Source: Anaerolineales bacterium
GTDB taxonomy: Bacteria > Chloroflexota > Anaerolineae > Anaerolineales > Villigracilaceae
Direction of reading: 5' to 3'
Length of the DNA: 64,000 bases
Assembly (NCBI GenBank): GCA_015075725.1
Contig: JABTTV010000001.1
Span: 3,525,223 to 3,589,222, forward strand
How positions within the stretch are numbered: the stretch's first letter is position 1; each line of letters starts with the position of its first letter. The position numbers and the translations under genes are program-made. Shown here one piece after another: positions 50,286 through 58,545 of the stretch. The notes beneath the pieces were generated by a model that was not told the origin of the DNA, ran no database searches, and was given only the letters and a program-made list of their open reading frames with translations.

Positions 50286-51935
50286 CTACGATTTCGACGC
50301 GCGGTTCGAGCCTGCCGTGGGCGAACCCGAATGAGCGAAACCGATCAATATTTCGGCTTCTTTCAAATCGAAGACCTTTCTCAATTCAGATGCCGCACTA
50401 CGAGCGACCGCCTCCACATCGAGGGTCTCGCGAACGAATGTGGAGAAGTTTGTGATCATTTGATTTCTTAAGGCATTCTTTTGCGCTTCGTCAACCAGTC
50501 TGCTGTTATCGAGGGCAAGCGCAACCTGGTTTGCGATCTTTCCTACAAGGTCACGCTCGCGATCCAGCCATTTGTTCGATGACCCTTTCCTTTTCAATTT
50601 GATTTGTCCGATCGCCTGGCCGTGAAGCACGATTGGGATAAGGAGTCCATCGTTCTCTCTGCCGGTTTTATCCCGGGCAAAGATTGGACGAACCCCGGCG
50701 GGTGTATATAGATATGCGTTCTTTTGGCGGCTCGTGAATTTCGACCAGGTTGTCCGTGTTTGATACGTTGATCCCGCTTCCACTTGGGAAAGCAGGCTCC
50801 GGGTTTCCTCCAGGAGGCGGACATTATCGAACGATATCGCAGTAAGATCTGCCAGGGTCTGGAGTATTTCTGCGTCTTCCGGTGAAAATGCATGCGGCTG
50901 ATCCGAATGGACATCGAGGATGCCGATCAACGACCCGCGGACAGATAGTGGTATTGTCATGCGTGACCGGGTCAATGGAAAGTGTGCATCCTGGTAAAAA
51001 TGCGGTCTATCGTGGTCGGAGATGATGCAAGCCTCTTTCATCTCGATCGCTCGCGCAAGCGGATGTCTCCGATCTGTATCGACCCGGTATGCCTGTCCCA
51101 TCAAGGCTTTGCCGGCTTCCGATGAAGATGCCTGTAAATATGCCGTATTCCGTAGGTTATCCAGGATGAATACGCCCACATGATAGTATTCGAATCGTTC
51201 TGAAATCAAATAGGCGGCCTTCTTCAGTAACTCCGAGATGTCCTGAGTCTCCGCGATGGAGCGCGCTGTGCTTGTGGCCGCCCGCAGTTGAAAGGCGTGC
51301 ATCTCAAGTTCTGATGTGCGCTCCCGAACCGTTTCCTCGAGACTCTGTCTCTCGGTTGCAAGCGACTGGTTGGCGGCTTGCATTTGACTGACGCTTCCTG
51401 CGAAAGCGTTTTTAAGCATATTTGCCGCAGCGACGAGGAGAATTCCGATCACGGCAAAATCTGCTAGATAGACGCCCCAACCTGCAAATGTAGTTGCAGG
51501 TACTCCATCCGCAGGGAGGCGGTAAATCCCTGTCACCGTCAATAATCCGAGTGAAGCGATCATCAACATCGAGGCGGAAAGTATGGCAAGATCGGTCTTG
51601 TTATCCAGGAGCAGGGAGGCGAGTATGACTGTCGCAAGGAGAAAGATGTTTCCGTCTGCCCAGGGTCCCCAGGCAAGGATCGCATTCAAACCGATAATCC
51701 CGGAGATGAATAGCAGCAAATAAGCCCGTACCAAATAGGGGGTTTGTAGAATCGTAATGACGATCAATATCGTGTAAAGAATCAAGAACAGAATCCGGTC
51801 CTTGACGCTTGTCGTCGGGAAGGACACCGATATCAGGATGACCCCAAGGACGGAAGCAATACGAAGAACGGAACGGATGAAACGTTCCCTCCATTCTGAT
51901 AGATCGAAGGCCTGTTTCGTCGCTTCGCTACTCAT
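50286..51935 (-). CDS. Membrane sensor: multi-TM block-divergent GAF-degenerate GAF, no output domain (sensor 3)
   Basis: 549 residues from the ATG at 51935, which overlaps the preceding stop by 8 bp; the frame is open upstream. TM block ~20-180. The GAF (~230-380) keeps FEYYHVGVFILDNLRNTAYL but has lost the FNNPDLP motif: at that place it reads HFYQDAHFPLTRSRMTIPL, with ACIISDHDRPHF before it, so its pocket is likely different. Degenerate GAF follows (RTTWSKFTSRQKNAY, LLIPIVLHGQAIGQIKLKRK), then the truncated-GAF ending (RNQMITNFSTFVRETLDVEA). No output domain. Confidence 0.85.
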   Translation of the reverse strand: MSSEATKQAFDLSEWRERFIRSVLRIASVLGVILISVSFPTTSVKDRILFLILYTILIVITILQTPYLVRAYLLLFISGIIGLNAILAWGPWADGNIFLLATVILASLLLDNKTDLAILSASMLMIASLGLLTVTGIYRLPADGVPATTFAGWGVYLADFAVIGILLVAAANMLKNAFAGSVSQMQAANQSLATERQSLEETVRERTSELEMHAFQLRAATSTARSIAETQDISELLKKAAYLISERFEYYHVGVFILDNLRNTAYLQASSSEAGKALMGQAYRVDTDRRHPLARAIEMKEACIISDHDRPHFYQDAHFPLTRSRMTIPLSVRGSLIGILDVHSDQPHAFSPEDAEILQTLADLTAISFDNVRLLEETRSLLSQVEAGSTYQTRTTWSKFTSRQKNAYLYTPAGVRPIFARDKTGRENDGLLIPIVLHGQAIGQIKLKRKGSSNKWLDRERDLVGKIANQVALALDNSRLVDEAQKNALRNQMITNFSTFVRETLDVEAVARSAASELRKVFDLKEAEILIGFAHSGSPTAGSNRASKS

Positions 51936-53511
51936 TGCCCATGCCTTCCATCGAAACTTCAATTTCCACTTCAGAGGCTTCCAGGTTGCGTCCTAGTTCC
52001 CGGACGACCGTCTGCAGGATTGAGTCCATGTTCGGCGCAGCCCATAGTCGTGCTATGATTTCATTGGTAAGCTTTTCCTGCGCGGCAGTGAACTGGCTTT
52101 CCTCGACAAGCCGGGCGTTCTCCAGAGCGAGTGTGGCTTGCGCCGCGATTGATTCGATCAGGTTCTTTTGCTCGGCTGTCCATTCGCTTTCACTCGACGT
52201 GATGATCTCGCCAATGATCTGGTTTCTCAGCGCAAGCGGAATCTTAAGTGAGTTGGCATCCGGTTGTTCCGTGTCGCCGAGGGCATAATTCAGGTTTCGT
52301 TCGCTGGCGAGCGAGTTCCACATCCCTTCAAGATACTGCCGCTGAGTCGCCTGCATTTCCATGATGCTTTGCTGGGCTTCCTGGTAGAGGCGCGCGTTTT
52401 CGATAGAAACGGAAATCCCGTTCGCCATATTCTGGAAAGCATCGAGGTCTTGGGGGAAAAATCCGGATTCTTTTGATGAGTGCATTTCAAGCGCACCGAG
52501 GACGTTATCCCCGACGACAAGAGGAACCAGGATCAAGGAACGGGTGTAGGGGAAGAATAAAGGATATTCCTGCCGGATCTGGCCGCTATCAAGCAGAATC
52601 AAACCGGTTTTCGAGCGGATCACCTGCCCAATCAGGCTTCGACCGTTCACGCTGAAACGTTGTTTCTTTTCCTTTATCATCTTGCCCGCTTCGCCCACCA
52701 CCTCCCTCATCTCCACCCATTGCCTGGAGGGATCAAGCAGATAAACGACTGTGCAATAAAATTCAAATTCATTCTGGATGTATTTTGCCGTGAGGGGCAG
52801 GATCTCATCGATGTCGAGAATTGTGGCGACCGCCCGTTCGACCTCGTTGATCCGGCGGAGTTGCATGGTTCGTTCCGTAACACGGTTTTCGAGATTATTC
52901 CTTTCCTCACGCAAAGCGCCAAGCGTTTGTGAGATCCTGGATTGCGCGTCGGAAAATTCACTTTCCAACTGGCGGAAGCTGTAGACAATGATCACGCCGA
53001 ACATCATTAATGCCGCGCCTGCGCTGATCCAATCTTCCAATTTGGCGGGTGTTGCGCCTGGATTCAGGGTCTCGAATCGTCCTCCCATCCATAGAAACCC
53101 CATGATACCAAGGGTAATGATTCCTACAGCAATGGCAATGGTCCCGGCGCGGGGGGAGAGGAGCATTGTCGCAAAGACCACAAGCCCAAGGAAAAAGAAC
53201 AGGCTGTCGCCCAGGATACCGAGGCTGATCAATTCAGCGATACCGAGAATATAAACACCAAACAGAAATGTGGAAATCCTTATTATGTACGGAAACTTGA
53301 ATGCCGTGGCGATCACAACCATGATATAGGTTGTAATAAAGATCCCATCGATCAGCGGGCTCTCCGCGGCTCTGATGGCTGGAATAAGGGCGACAGTGCC
53401 GAAGATCAGAACTCCCACAAGCAGCGGAAGAACGAATCGTTCTCGCCAGGACCTGTATACCCACTCCGTCGTTTTGACCGAAGAAGTATTATCTGGATTA
53501 ACCTGGACCAT
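51928..53511 (-). CDS. Membrane sensor: multi-TM block-divergent GAF-degenerate GAF, no output domain (sensor 2)
   Basis: 527 residues, the shortest sensor; TAATG start-stop overlap with the big sensor gene upstream. TM block ~25-185, coiled coil (ERNNLENRVTERTMQLRRIN), GAF ~225-385 that is the most divergent of the set (FEFYCTVVYLLDPSRQWVEM, FPYTRSLILVPLVVGDNVLG, no FNNPDLP), degenerate GAF (EGMWNSLASERNLNY, LKIPLALRNQIIGEIITSSE) and the truncated-GAF ending (QEKLTNEIIARLWAAPNMDS). No output domain. Confidence 0.85.
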   Translation of the reverse strand: MVQVNPDNTSSVKTTEWVYRSWRERFVLPLLVGVLIFGTVALIPAIRAAESPLIDGIFITTYIMVVIATAFKFPYIIRISTFLFGVYILGIAELISLGILGDSLFFFLGLVVFATMLLSPRAGTIAIAVGIITLGIMGFLWMGGRFETLNPGATPAKLEDWISAGAALMMFGVIIVYSFRQLESEFSDAQSRISQTLGALREERNNLENRVTERTMQLRRINEVERAVATILDIDEILPLTAKYIQNEFEFYCTVVYLLDPSRQWVEMREVVGEAGKMIKEKKQRFSVNGRSLIGQVIRSKTGLILLDSGQIRQEYPLFFPYTRSLILVPLVVGDNVLGALEMHSSKESGFFPQDLDAFQNMANGISVSIENARLYQEAQQSIMEMQATQRQYLEGMWNSLASERNLNYALGDTEQPDANSLKIPLALRNQIIGEIITSSESEWTAEQKNLIESIAAQATLALENARLVEESQFTAAQEKLTNEIIARLWAAPNMDSILQTVVRELGRNLEASEVEIEVSMEGMGNE

Positions 53512-56500
53512 TAGTGAATCCCTTCTTCCCGGCTCTCCCCGTTTTTCGGAACGACATTGATCTTTGTGTAACGGGCGCCGGTTGCCCGGCTTATCTCACT
53601 AGCTGTTGTGTGGAGAATTGACTGGATATCGGTGGAGCGGCGGATTCTGTCGGTGATTTCGTTGATCAATCGTTCGCGCTCCGACTGCGCCCGTATCTGC
53701 TCCACCAACCGGGCATTCGCGATCACCGCGGCAAGGCTTCCGCCGAGCGTCCCAAGCATTTCTTCGTCGTTTTCGGAGTAGGCGTCTGTTTGTTCGCTCT
53801 CGACGTTGATCACGCCGAGTACTTCATTCCTGTAAATTAAAGGGATTGCCATTTCAGATCTGGTATTTGCGCTGATTTGCATATAGCGGGGATCTTCCCT
53901 CACATCGCGAAGGCGCAAAGCCCGTCTGTGTGCCGCCACCCAGCCTGTGACACCCGAGCCCATCTCGACCTTCATGTTGCTGATGTCCTCCGCGTAGCCA
54001 ATTGAAGCCTTGACTTCAAGATATTGTTTTTCCCTGTCGAGGAGGAGGATCATCACACGATCCCCGCCGAGCGTCACCTGGAGACCGCCCACTGCGCTTT
54101 CGAGCGCCTCTTCGAGAGTTGTGCCTGATGCGGCGGAAGAGGTGATGTGGTGGAGGAGACGGTGCTGAGACAAATGCTCCTGGGTTTCGGCAAAGAGTTC
54201 CGAATTTTCCACAGCGATTGCAAGTTGATCGGCAAGGATATGCAAACTCCGAAGGTTGTCCTCCTGGAAGGCAAAGGGAATCCTGCTTTGAACATCGAGC
54301 GCGCCAAGGATCCGGTCGCCGATCCTCAACGGAATGGCCGCTTCAGCCCGAGTTTCAGGAAGAAGCGGATTCGGGAAATAGGTCATATCCTTCGTTGTGT
54401 CGTTTACAACGAGTAATTCGCCCTTCCCTGTAACATAGCCAACGATGGATTTCGACCCGACACCGATCTTGTAACCCTGTCTTTTCATTTGTGCGCCTGC
54501 ATCCCCGGTCGCTTCGCGAACAAGGGCGAATTCGCCTGGGAGGTCGAGGAGAAACACAGCCGCATGATAAAAATCGAATCGCTCACGAATCAATTGAACG
54601 GCTTTGGATAACAATTCGTCGAGGTTGAGGGAACCGCTGATGTCGCGGGCGATCTCAGCCGCTGTTTCGATCTGAAGCGCTTTTCTGTTGCTTTCTTCGA
54701 GCAATTCAGCGTTCTTGATGACGCCTGCGACTTGATTTGCCACTGTTGTAAAAAATCTCAGGTCGTTATCGTCGAAGGCTTCCTCCCGGTCCAGGTCCTG
54801 GATGATGAGTGCGCCGATCGGTTCGCCCTGGACGAGCAGCGGGGCGCCCATCCATGATTTTGCAGGTTTGCCGGTCACTTTTGCCCCGAGTTCGGCTGCC
54901 TTTCGTTCCGTATCTTTTACCAATAAAAGCGGCTGGCGGGTCCGGATCAAAATGGAGGTCAACCCCTCTCCAAGCGGGAAGGGTGGTATTGAAATGACCT
55001 TTCTGTTTTCGTAGGAAAACGGAATGCGTATGAAGTCTGCGTTCCTATCATAGATCGCCACGATCAAGTTGTAATCGCCGATGATCTGTTGAACCTTGAC
55101 GAGCAAACCGTGAAAAAATCCCTGGATGTCCGCGATCGAAGCGCTCAATTCGTTGATGGAAACAAGCGATTCGACCTCCTTCAGATGTCGTTCTGTTTCT
55201 TCGATCGCATTTGCGCGTTGAATCGCCACCGACATGAGATCTGTAAGATTTTCATACGGTTGTATGGCAGCACTTAGGGGGCTTTGCTGTCGCGAACCGA
55301 TCAAGAGCACGGCCTCAAGCGATTCCCTTCCTTTAACGGGCAGGAAGACGCAATTTAATAGTCCAAGTGTTCGCACGATTTCCTTAAGTCCATTTGGCAG
55401 ATCCGCGCTCATGCCTGATACGGTCACCGAGCCCCGGGCTAAGAAGGATTCCATATCCTGTTTGCTGATCCTTATGCCGGCGCCCATCCATGCAGCTGGC
55501 ACATCAGATTGGATCATTTCAGAAACTGAAAGCGCCTTTAGATGGTTATCTGCCGCACGGAAGAGAATGACTGGAATGGGGGAGTTCCTCAAAATCAGAC
55601 CGCCCATTTGAAGGACCTCGGTTTTGTTGTCGGCTTCGGCGATTAACCGGCTGGAGCGGTAGAGGCGGTCCAGTTCCTGGAAATTGATCTGGCTGGATTC
55701 GATCAGCCTGGTGGTTTGAATGGCAGCCGCGATCTGACTGGCCAGAGTCTTCAGCATGATGATGGAATCCTGGCTGAATATGGCGGGTTGTGTGCTCTGA
55801 ACGTCGAGAACTCCCAACACCTGATCTCCAAGCAGAATAGGCACACACGCCTCGGATCGTGTTTCAGGGAGGAGCTCATTCTTAAGATGAAGCGGGTCTT
55901 CTGTCACGTCTGAGGCAATCCGCGGCTGGTTGTTCGCGGCGACCCAGCCAACAATCGATTCTGATCCGATGGGAAGTGTGTAGTTTCGTTCAGAAAGTTC
56001 ACGGGACGCTGAGCCGTATCCGCTCTTGAATTCGAGATTTTTACCGCTTCTATCCTTCAGAAAAATGGTTGCCTGATAGAAACCGAATTGCTTGACGAGG
56101 AGTTCTGTGGTCTTGTGGAGCATCTGGTCGAGATCGGGTATCGCAGTCACATTCTGGGCCACTTCGGCAGCTGTTCGAATTTGGAGCGTGCGTTCCTCGA
56201 CCCCCCTTTCCAGGAATCTGTAGTGGTCTTCGATCTGATCCGCAAGATAATTGAACGATTGTGAAAGCTGGGCAATCTCGTCGCCCGGACCGGTAATTTC
56301 CGCCCTCTGACCGCGATCTCCTTCAGCAAATTTACGGGTAATCTCGGAAAGAGATTGAATGGGTTTAATCAAGCGTTTCGTCCCATAATAAAGGACGAGC
56401 CCCAGCGCGCCGATGGTCCCTGCAACCAGCAGGAGAGTGAAGGGTGCAAGACTGTCCACATGCTCAAAGATGGTTTGCGAGTCGACAGCCAGGACTACAC

Positions 56501-57395
56501 CGCTTTGTATGGAAGGCAGCCATTGCAGTTGTGCGATCACGCTCCTGCCAGAGACGAAATTCAACTCTATCGGGATCGGTGAACCGAATTCGTTTTGCCT
56601 GGCTTCCTCCAATTGTGTCTGGAGAAATTCCTCCGAATCGGGGGTCAAGGACATGGGAGAAAATTTGCCCGTCTCCTCTTCGAAGGTAAAGACCTGCCGA
56701 TCCGAAAAGGCAATATACGAATTGGCGTATGGAGCCAAACCGTTCAATGGTTGGAGCAAATCCCTTATCCCGACTTCTTTCGTCATCCCGACGATCACAC
56801 CAAGGATCGAACTCCCGCGCGCGGTTTTGTATTTGATCGCTGTAATGAGGATCGGTTCATTCTCCGCAACAGGCGATAAGCCGTGGAGCAGCGTCGTGCC
56901 ACTTTCGTCGAATTCGAACAATGATGGGTCAAGGGATTTTCCCTGCCATTCTTCGTTCGTGGCAAGGATAACGTTGCCGTCCGGATCAATTAACAGGTAT
57001 TCATCGAACCTGTACCTTTCGCCCTGTGTGACATTTGGAATGAGGCTAAAAAATTCCCTGCGGATCGAGTCGAATTGATCGCTTTGCGGGTTCGCGTGCA
57101 ATGCGGTTTCGATCAGCACGGCCGCATGTTCCCCCTCGAATTGTTCCCGTAACTTAGCCTCCCTGGCTGATATATTCCTTTTCACTACATCGACCTGGTT
57201 GGCAAGAAGGCTTTCCAGCTGTGTGTTTGCCTGCTCGCGTAAAAGCGCTCGCGCCCGCAAGTAGGCTGTCCCCGCCATCAAGGCAAGCGGAATAAATGTA
57301 AAGATCAAGAGCGTTCTGACGATGGTGCCAGTAAGGCTGCCCTTGATCCTTCGTTTTGTGGTCTCATAAGGGGTTGGCGCCGCAGGGATTGTCAT
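53511..57395 (-). CDS. Large membrane sensor: Cache-like region-HAMP-five GAF domains, no output domain (sensor 1)
   Basis: 1294 residues. TM1 ~25-47; extracytoplasmic region ~48-305 (RYRFDEYLLIDPDGNVILAT); TM2 ~310-330; HAMP ~332-385 (IKPIQSLSEITRKFAEGDRG); then GAF 1 ~425-575, a poorly conserved GAF 2 ~580-745, GAF 3 ~745-910, GAF 4 ~910-1080 (FDFYHAAVFLLDLPGEFALV) and GAF 5 ~1080-1250. The chain ends in the same truncated-GAF helices as the others (RERLINEITDRIRRSTDIQS). GAF 4 is closest to the kinase's own GAF (REATGDAGAQMKRQGYKIGV; ATGDTGAERKKRGYQVLL in the kinase), so kinase and sensors share ancestry. It is the first sensor after the response regulators. No kinase, cyclase or MCP part. 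Confidence 0.87.
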   Translation of the reverse strand: MTIPAAPTPYETTKRRIKGSLTGTIVRTLLIFTFIPLALMAGTAYLRARALLREQANTQLESLLANQVDVVKRNISAREAKLREQFEGEHAAVLIETALHANPQSDQFDSIRREFFSLIPNVTQGERYRFDEYLLIDPDGNVILATNEEWQGKSLDPSLFEFDESGTTLLHGLSPVAENEPILITAIKYKTARGSSILGVIVGMTKEVGIRDLLQPLNGLAPYANSYIAFSDRQVFTFEEETGKFSPMSLTPDSEEFLQTQLEEARQNEFGSPIPIELNFVSGRSVIAQLQWLPSIQSGVVLAVDSQTIFEHVDSLAPFTLLLVAGTIGALGLVLYYGTKRLIKPIQSLSEITRKFAEGDRGQRAEITGPGDEIAQLSQSFNYLADQIEDHYRFLERGVEERTLQIRTAAEVAQNVTAIPDLDQMLHKTTELLVKQFGFYQATIFLKDRSGKNLEFKSGYGSASRELSERNYTLPIGSESIVGWVAANNQPRIASDVTEDPLHLKNELLPETRSEACVPILLGDQVLGVLDVQSTQPAIFSQDSIIMLKTLASQIAAAIQTTRLIESSQINFQELDRLYRSSRLIAEADNKTEVLQMGGLILRNSPIPVILFRAADNHLKALSVSEMIQSDVPAAWMGAGIRISKQDMESFLARGSVTVSGMSADLPNGLKEIVRTLGLLNCVFLPVKGRESLEAVLLIGSRQQSPLSAAIQPYENLTDLMSVAIQRANAIEETERHLKEVESLVSINELSASIADIQGFFHGLLVKVQQIIGDYNLIVAIYDRNADFIRIPFSYENRKVISIPPFPLGEGLTSILIRTRQPLLLVKDTERKAAELGAKVTGKPAKSWMGAPLLVQGEPIGALIIQDLDREEAFDDNDLRFFTTVANQVAGVIKNAELLEESNRKALQIETAAEIARDISGSLNLDELLSKAVQLIRERFDFYHAAVFLLDLPGEFALVREATGDAGAQMKRQGYKIGVGSKSIVGYVTGKGELLVVNDTTKDMTYFPNPLLPETRAEAAIPLRIGDRILGALDVQSRIPFAFQEDNLRSLHILADQLAIAVENSELFAETQEHLSQHRLLHHITSSAASGTTLEEALESAVGGLQVTLGGDRVMILLLDREKQYLEVKASIGYAEDISNMKVEMGSGVTGWVAAHRRALRLRDVREDPRYMQISANTRSEMAIPLIYRNEVLGVINVESEQTDAYSENDEEMLGTLGGSLAAVIANARLVEQIRAQSERERLINEITDRIRRSTDIQSILHTTASEISRATGARYTKINVVPKNGESREEGIH

Positions 57396-57415
57396 TCGGG
57401 GGTTTTTCGATAAGA

Positions 57416-57874
57416 CTAACTAAATTCCCAGACAGGTTCTCCATTTAAAATCCGGCGGATTTGGTCGGGGAATCGATCCGGGTCCAGAGGTTTACCTAAA
57501 AAGCCATCGAATCCTGAATCCTTTGCCTTCTTCATTTGTTCCTGGCTGGCTTCGGCTGTGACTGCAATAATCGGCACGGATTTGAACCGATCCGAAGCGC
57601 GAATCTTTTTGAGCGCTCCATAGCCGTCCTCATACGGCAGGCGGATATCCATCAGGATCAAATCCAGTCGGGGGAGGGTGTCGGCATACTCGACGACCTC
57701 ATACCCCGAAGTTTTCCATTCACAATGGATGCCAAGATACCCAAGCATTCTGGCGATCAGGACGAAGTTCGACACATTATCCTCCACCACCAAAACCGCG
57801 GCATCCTTTGGGATGGACGGTTTTCGTATCGGTTGAGTATCGGATATAGCTGGGGATTGGTCTTGATCAGCCAT
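57416..57874 (-). CDS. Single-domain response regulator (CheY-like)
   Basis: 152 residues: a ~25-residue lead, then a receiver with acidic pair in VLVVEDNVSNFVLIARML, phosphoacceptor Asp in LILMDIRLPYEDGYG, Thr in IIAVTAEAS and Lys in GFLGKPLDPD. No output domain. Its start overlaps the preceding receiver gene by 8 bp, and the first sensor follows after 20 bp. As the array has one kinase, this protein is a likely phosphotransfer partner of it. Confidence 0.9.
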   Translation of the reverse strand: MADQDQSPAISDTQPIRKPSIPKDAAVLVVEDNVSNFVLIARMLGYLGIHCEWKTSGYEVVEYADTLPRLDLILMDIRLPYEDGYGALKKIRASDRFKSVPIIAVTAEASQEQMKKAKDSGFDGFLGKPLDPDRFPDQIRRILNGEPVWEFS

Positions 57875-58259
57875 TGGTTCTCCTTATGAGAAAGCGTTCG
57901 ATCTGCTGGGCCAGGTTGTCGATGTCGATGGGCTTTTGAATATACCCGTCGCAACCCGCCTCAAGCGACTTCTCCCGGTCGCCGCGCATCACATTCGCTG
58001 TAACAGCCAAGATCGGAATCTCGGCGTACCTATCCATTTGCTTGATCTTTGCTGTCAACGTATAGCCGTCCATGTCGGGCATATTGATGTCCATAAGGAT
58101 CAAGTCGATATTTTCCTGTTCGAGTTTACGGATGGCGTGTTCCGCGTGCGCCGCCTCAACGACCGCATAGCCTTCTGCATTCAAGACTCTGCGGATCAGG
58201 TTGCGATTATCGAGATTATCTTCCACGTACAAAATGGTACCTTTGCCTTCATTCGGCAT
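57867..58259 (-). CDS. Single-domain response regulator (CheY-like), first gene of the sensor array
   Basis: 130 residues, almost only a receiver: TILYVEDNLDNRNLIRRVLN, phosphoacceptor Asp in LILMDINMPDMDGYT, Thr in ILAVTANVM, Lys in GYIQKPIDIDN. It is of the type often found beside hybrid kinases. It begins the 31.8-kb minus-strand run; an extended -10 promoter lies about 90 bp upstream. GGAG stands 11 nt from the ATG, a rather long distance. Confidence 0.9.
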   Translation of the reverse strand: MPNEGKGTILYVEDNLDNRNLIRRVLNAEGYAVVEAAHAEHAIRKLEQENIDLILMDINMPDMDGYTLTAKIKQMDRYAEIPILAVTANVMRGDREKSLEAGCDGYIQKPIDIDNLAQQIERFLIRRTNG

Positions 58260-58326
58260 TTCTCATTTTTCTCCACGTGGAATTTTACTTTAATGCGGGG
58301 GCATGTCCATGACAGCTACCTTACAA

Positions 58327-58357
58327 CTTGCAAGGAAACTTACAAATAAGTATAGCA
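58327..58357 (-). promoter_or_regulatory. Candidate promoter and palindrome upstream of the sensor array
   Basis: On the minus strand TGC-TATACT (58349-58357) is an extended -10 without a good -35. The leader then holds TTGTAAG twice around the palindrome CTTGCAAG (58327-58334), a possible operator. It would give a leader of ~80 nt to the first response regulator. The tRNA terminator lies just upstream. Confidence 0.45.
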
Positions 58358-58361
58358 TAAC

Positions 58362-58390
58362 AAAAAAGCCGGGAATGGAATTCCTCGGCT
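58362..58390 (-). terminator. Terminator after tRNA-Gly
   Basis: On the minus strand AGCCGAGGAAT pairs with ATTCCCGGCT (one bulged A, 3-nt loop), followed by a T-run (A-run at 58362-58367). It separates the tRNA from the sensor array. Confidence 0.8.
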
Positions 58391-58394
58391 TCAG

Positions 58395-58466
58395 AGCGGG
58401 TGATGGGACTCGAACCCACGATATCTTGCTTGGGAAGCAAGCGTTCTACCACTGAACTACACCCGC
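58395..58466 (-). tRNA. tRNA-Gly (anticodon CCC)
   Basis: The acceptor stem GCGGGTG/CACCCGC closes perfectly. The D-arm has AGTTCAGTGGTAGAAC, the anticodon stem CTTGC/GCAAG encloses TTCCCAA (anticodon CCC), and the T-arm has GGGTTCGAGTCCC. CCA is not encoded. It reads GGG codons. Confidence 0.95.
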
Positions 58467-58545
58467 GCGAACGAACGGTGGGATTATACGGCACGCCAAA
58501 AAGCGATGTCAAGCCTGGGATGGCGCCGCCCCGTGCCGGACCCGG

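Noticed and set aside
33303..57395. Sensors as chemoreceptors (MCP) or phytochrome-like light sensors
   Set aside because: No MCP hairpin with the conserved EVxxL-type tip is seen in any, and no conserved Cys for a bilin is seen in the GAF domains.
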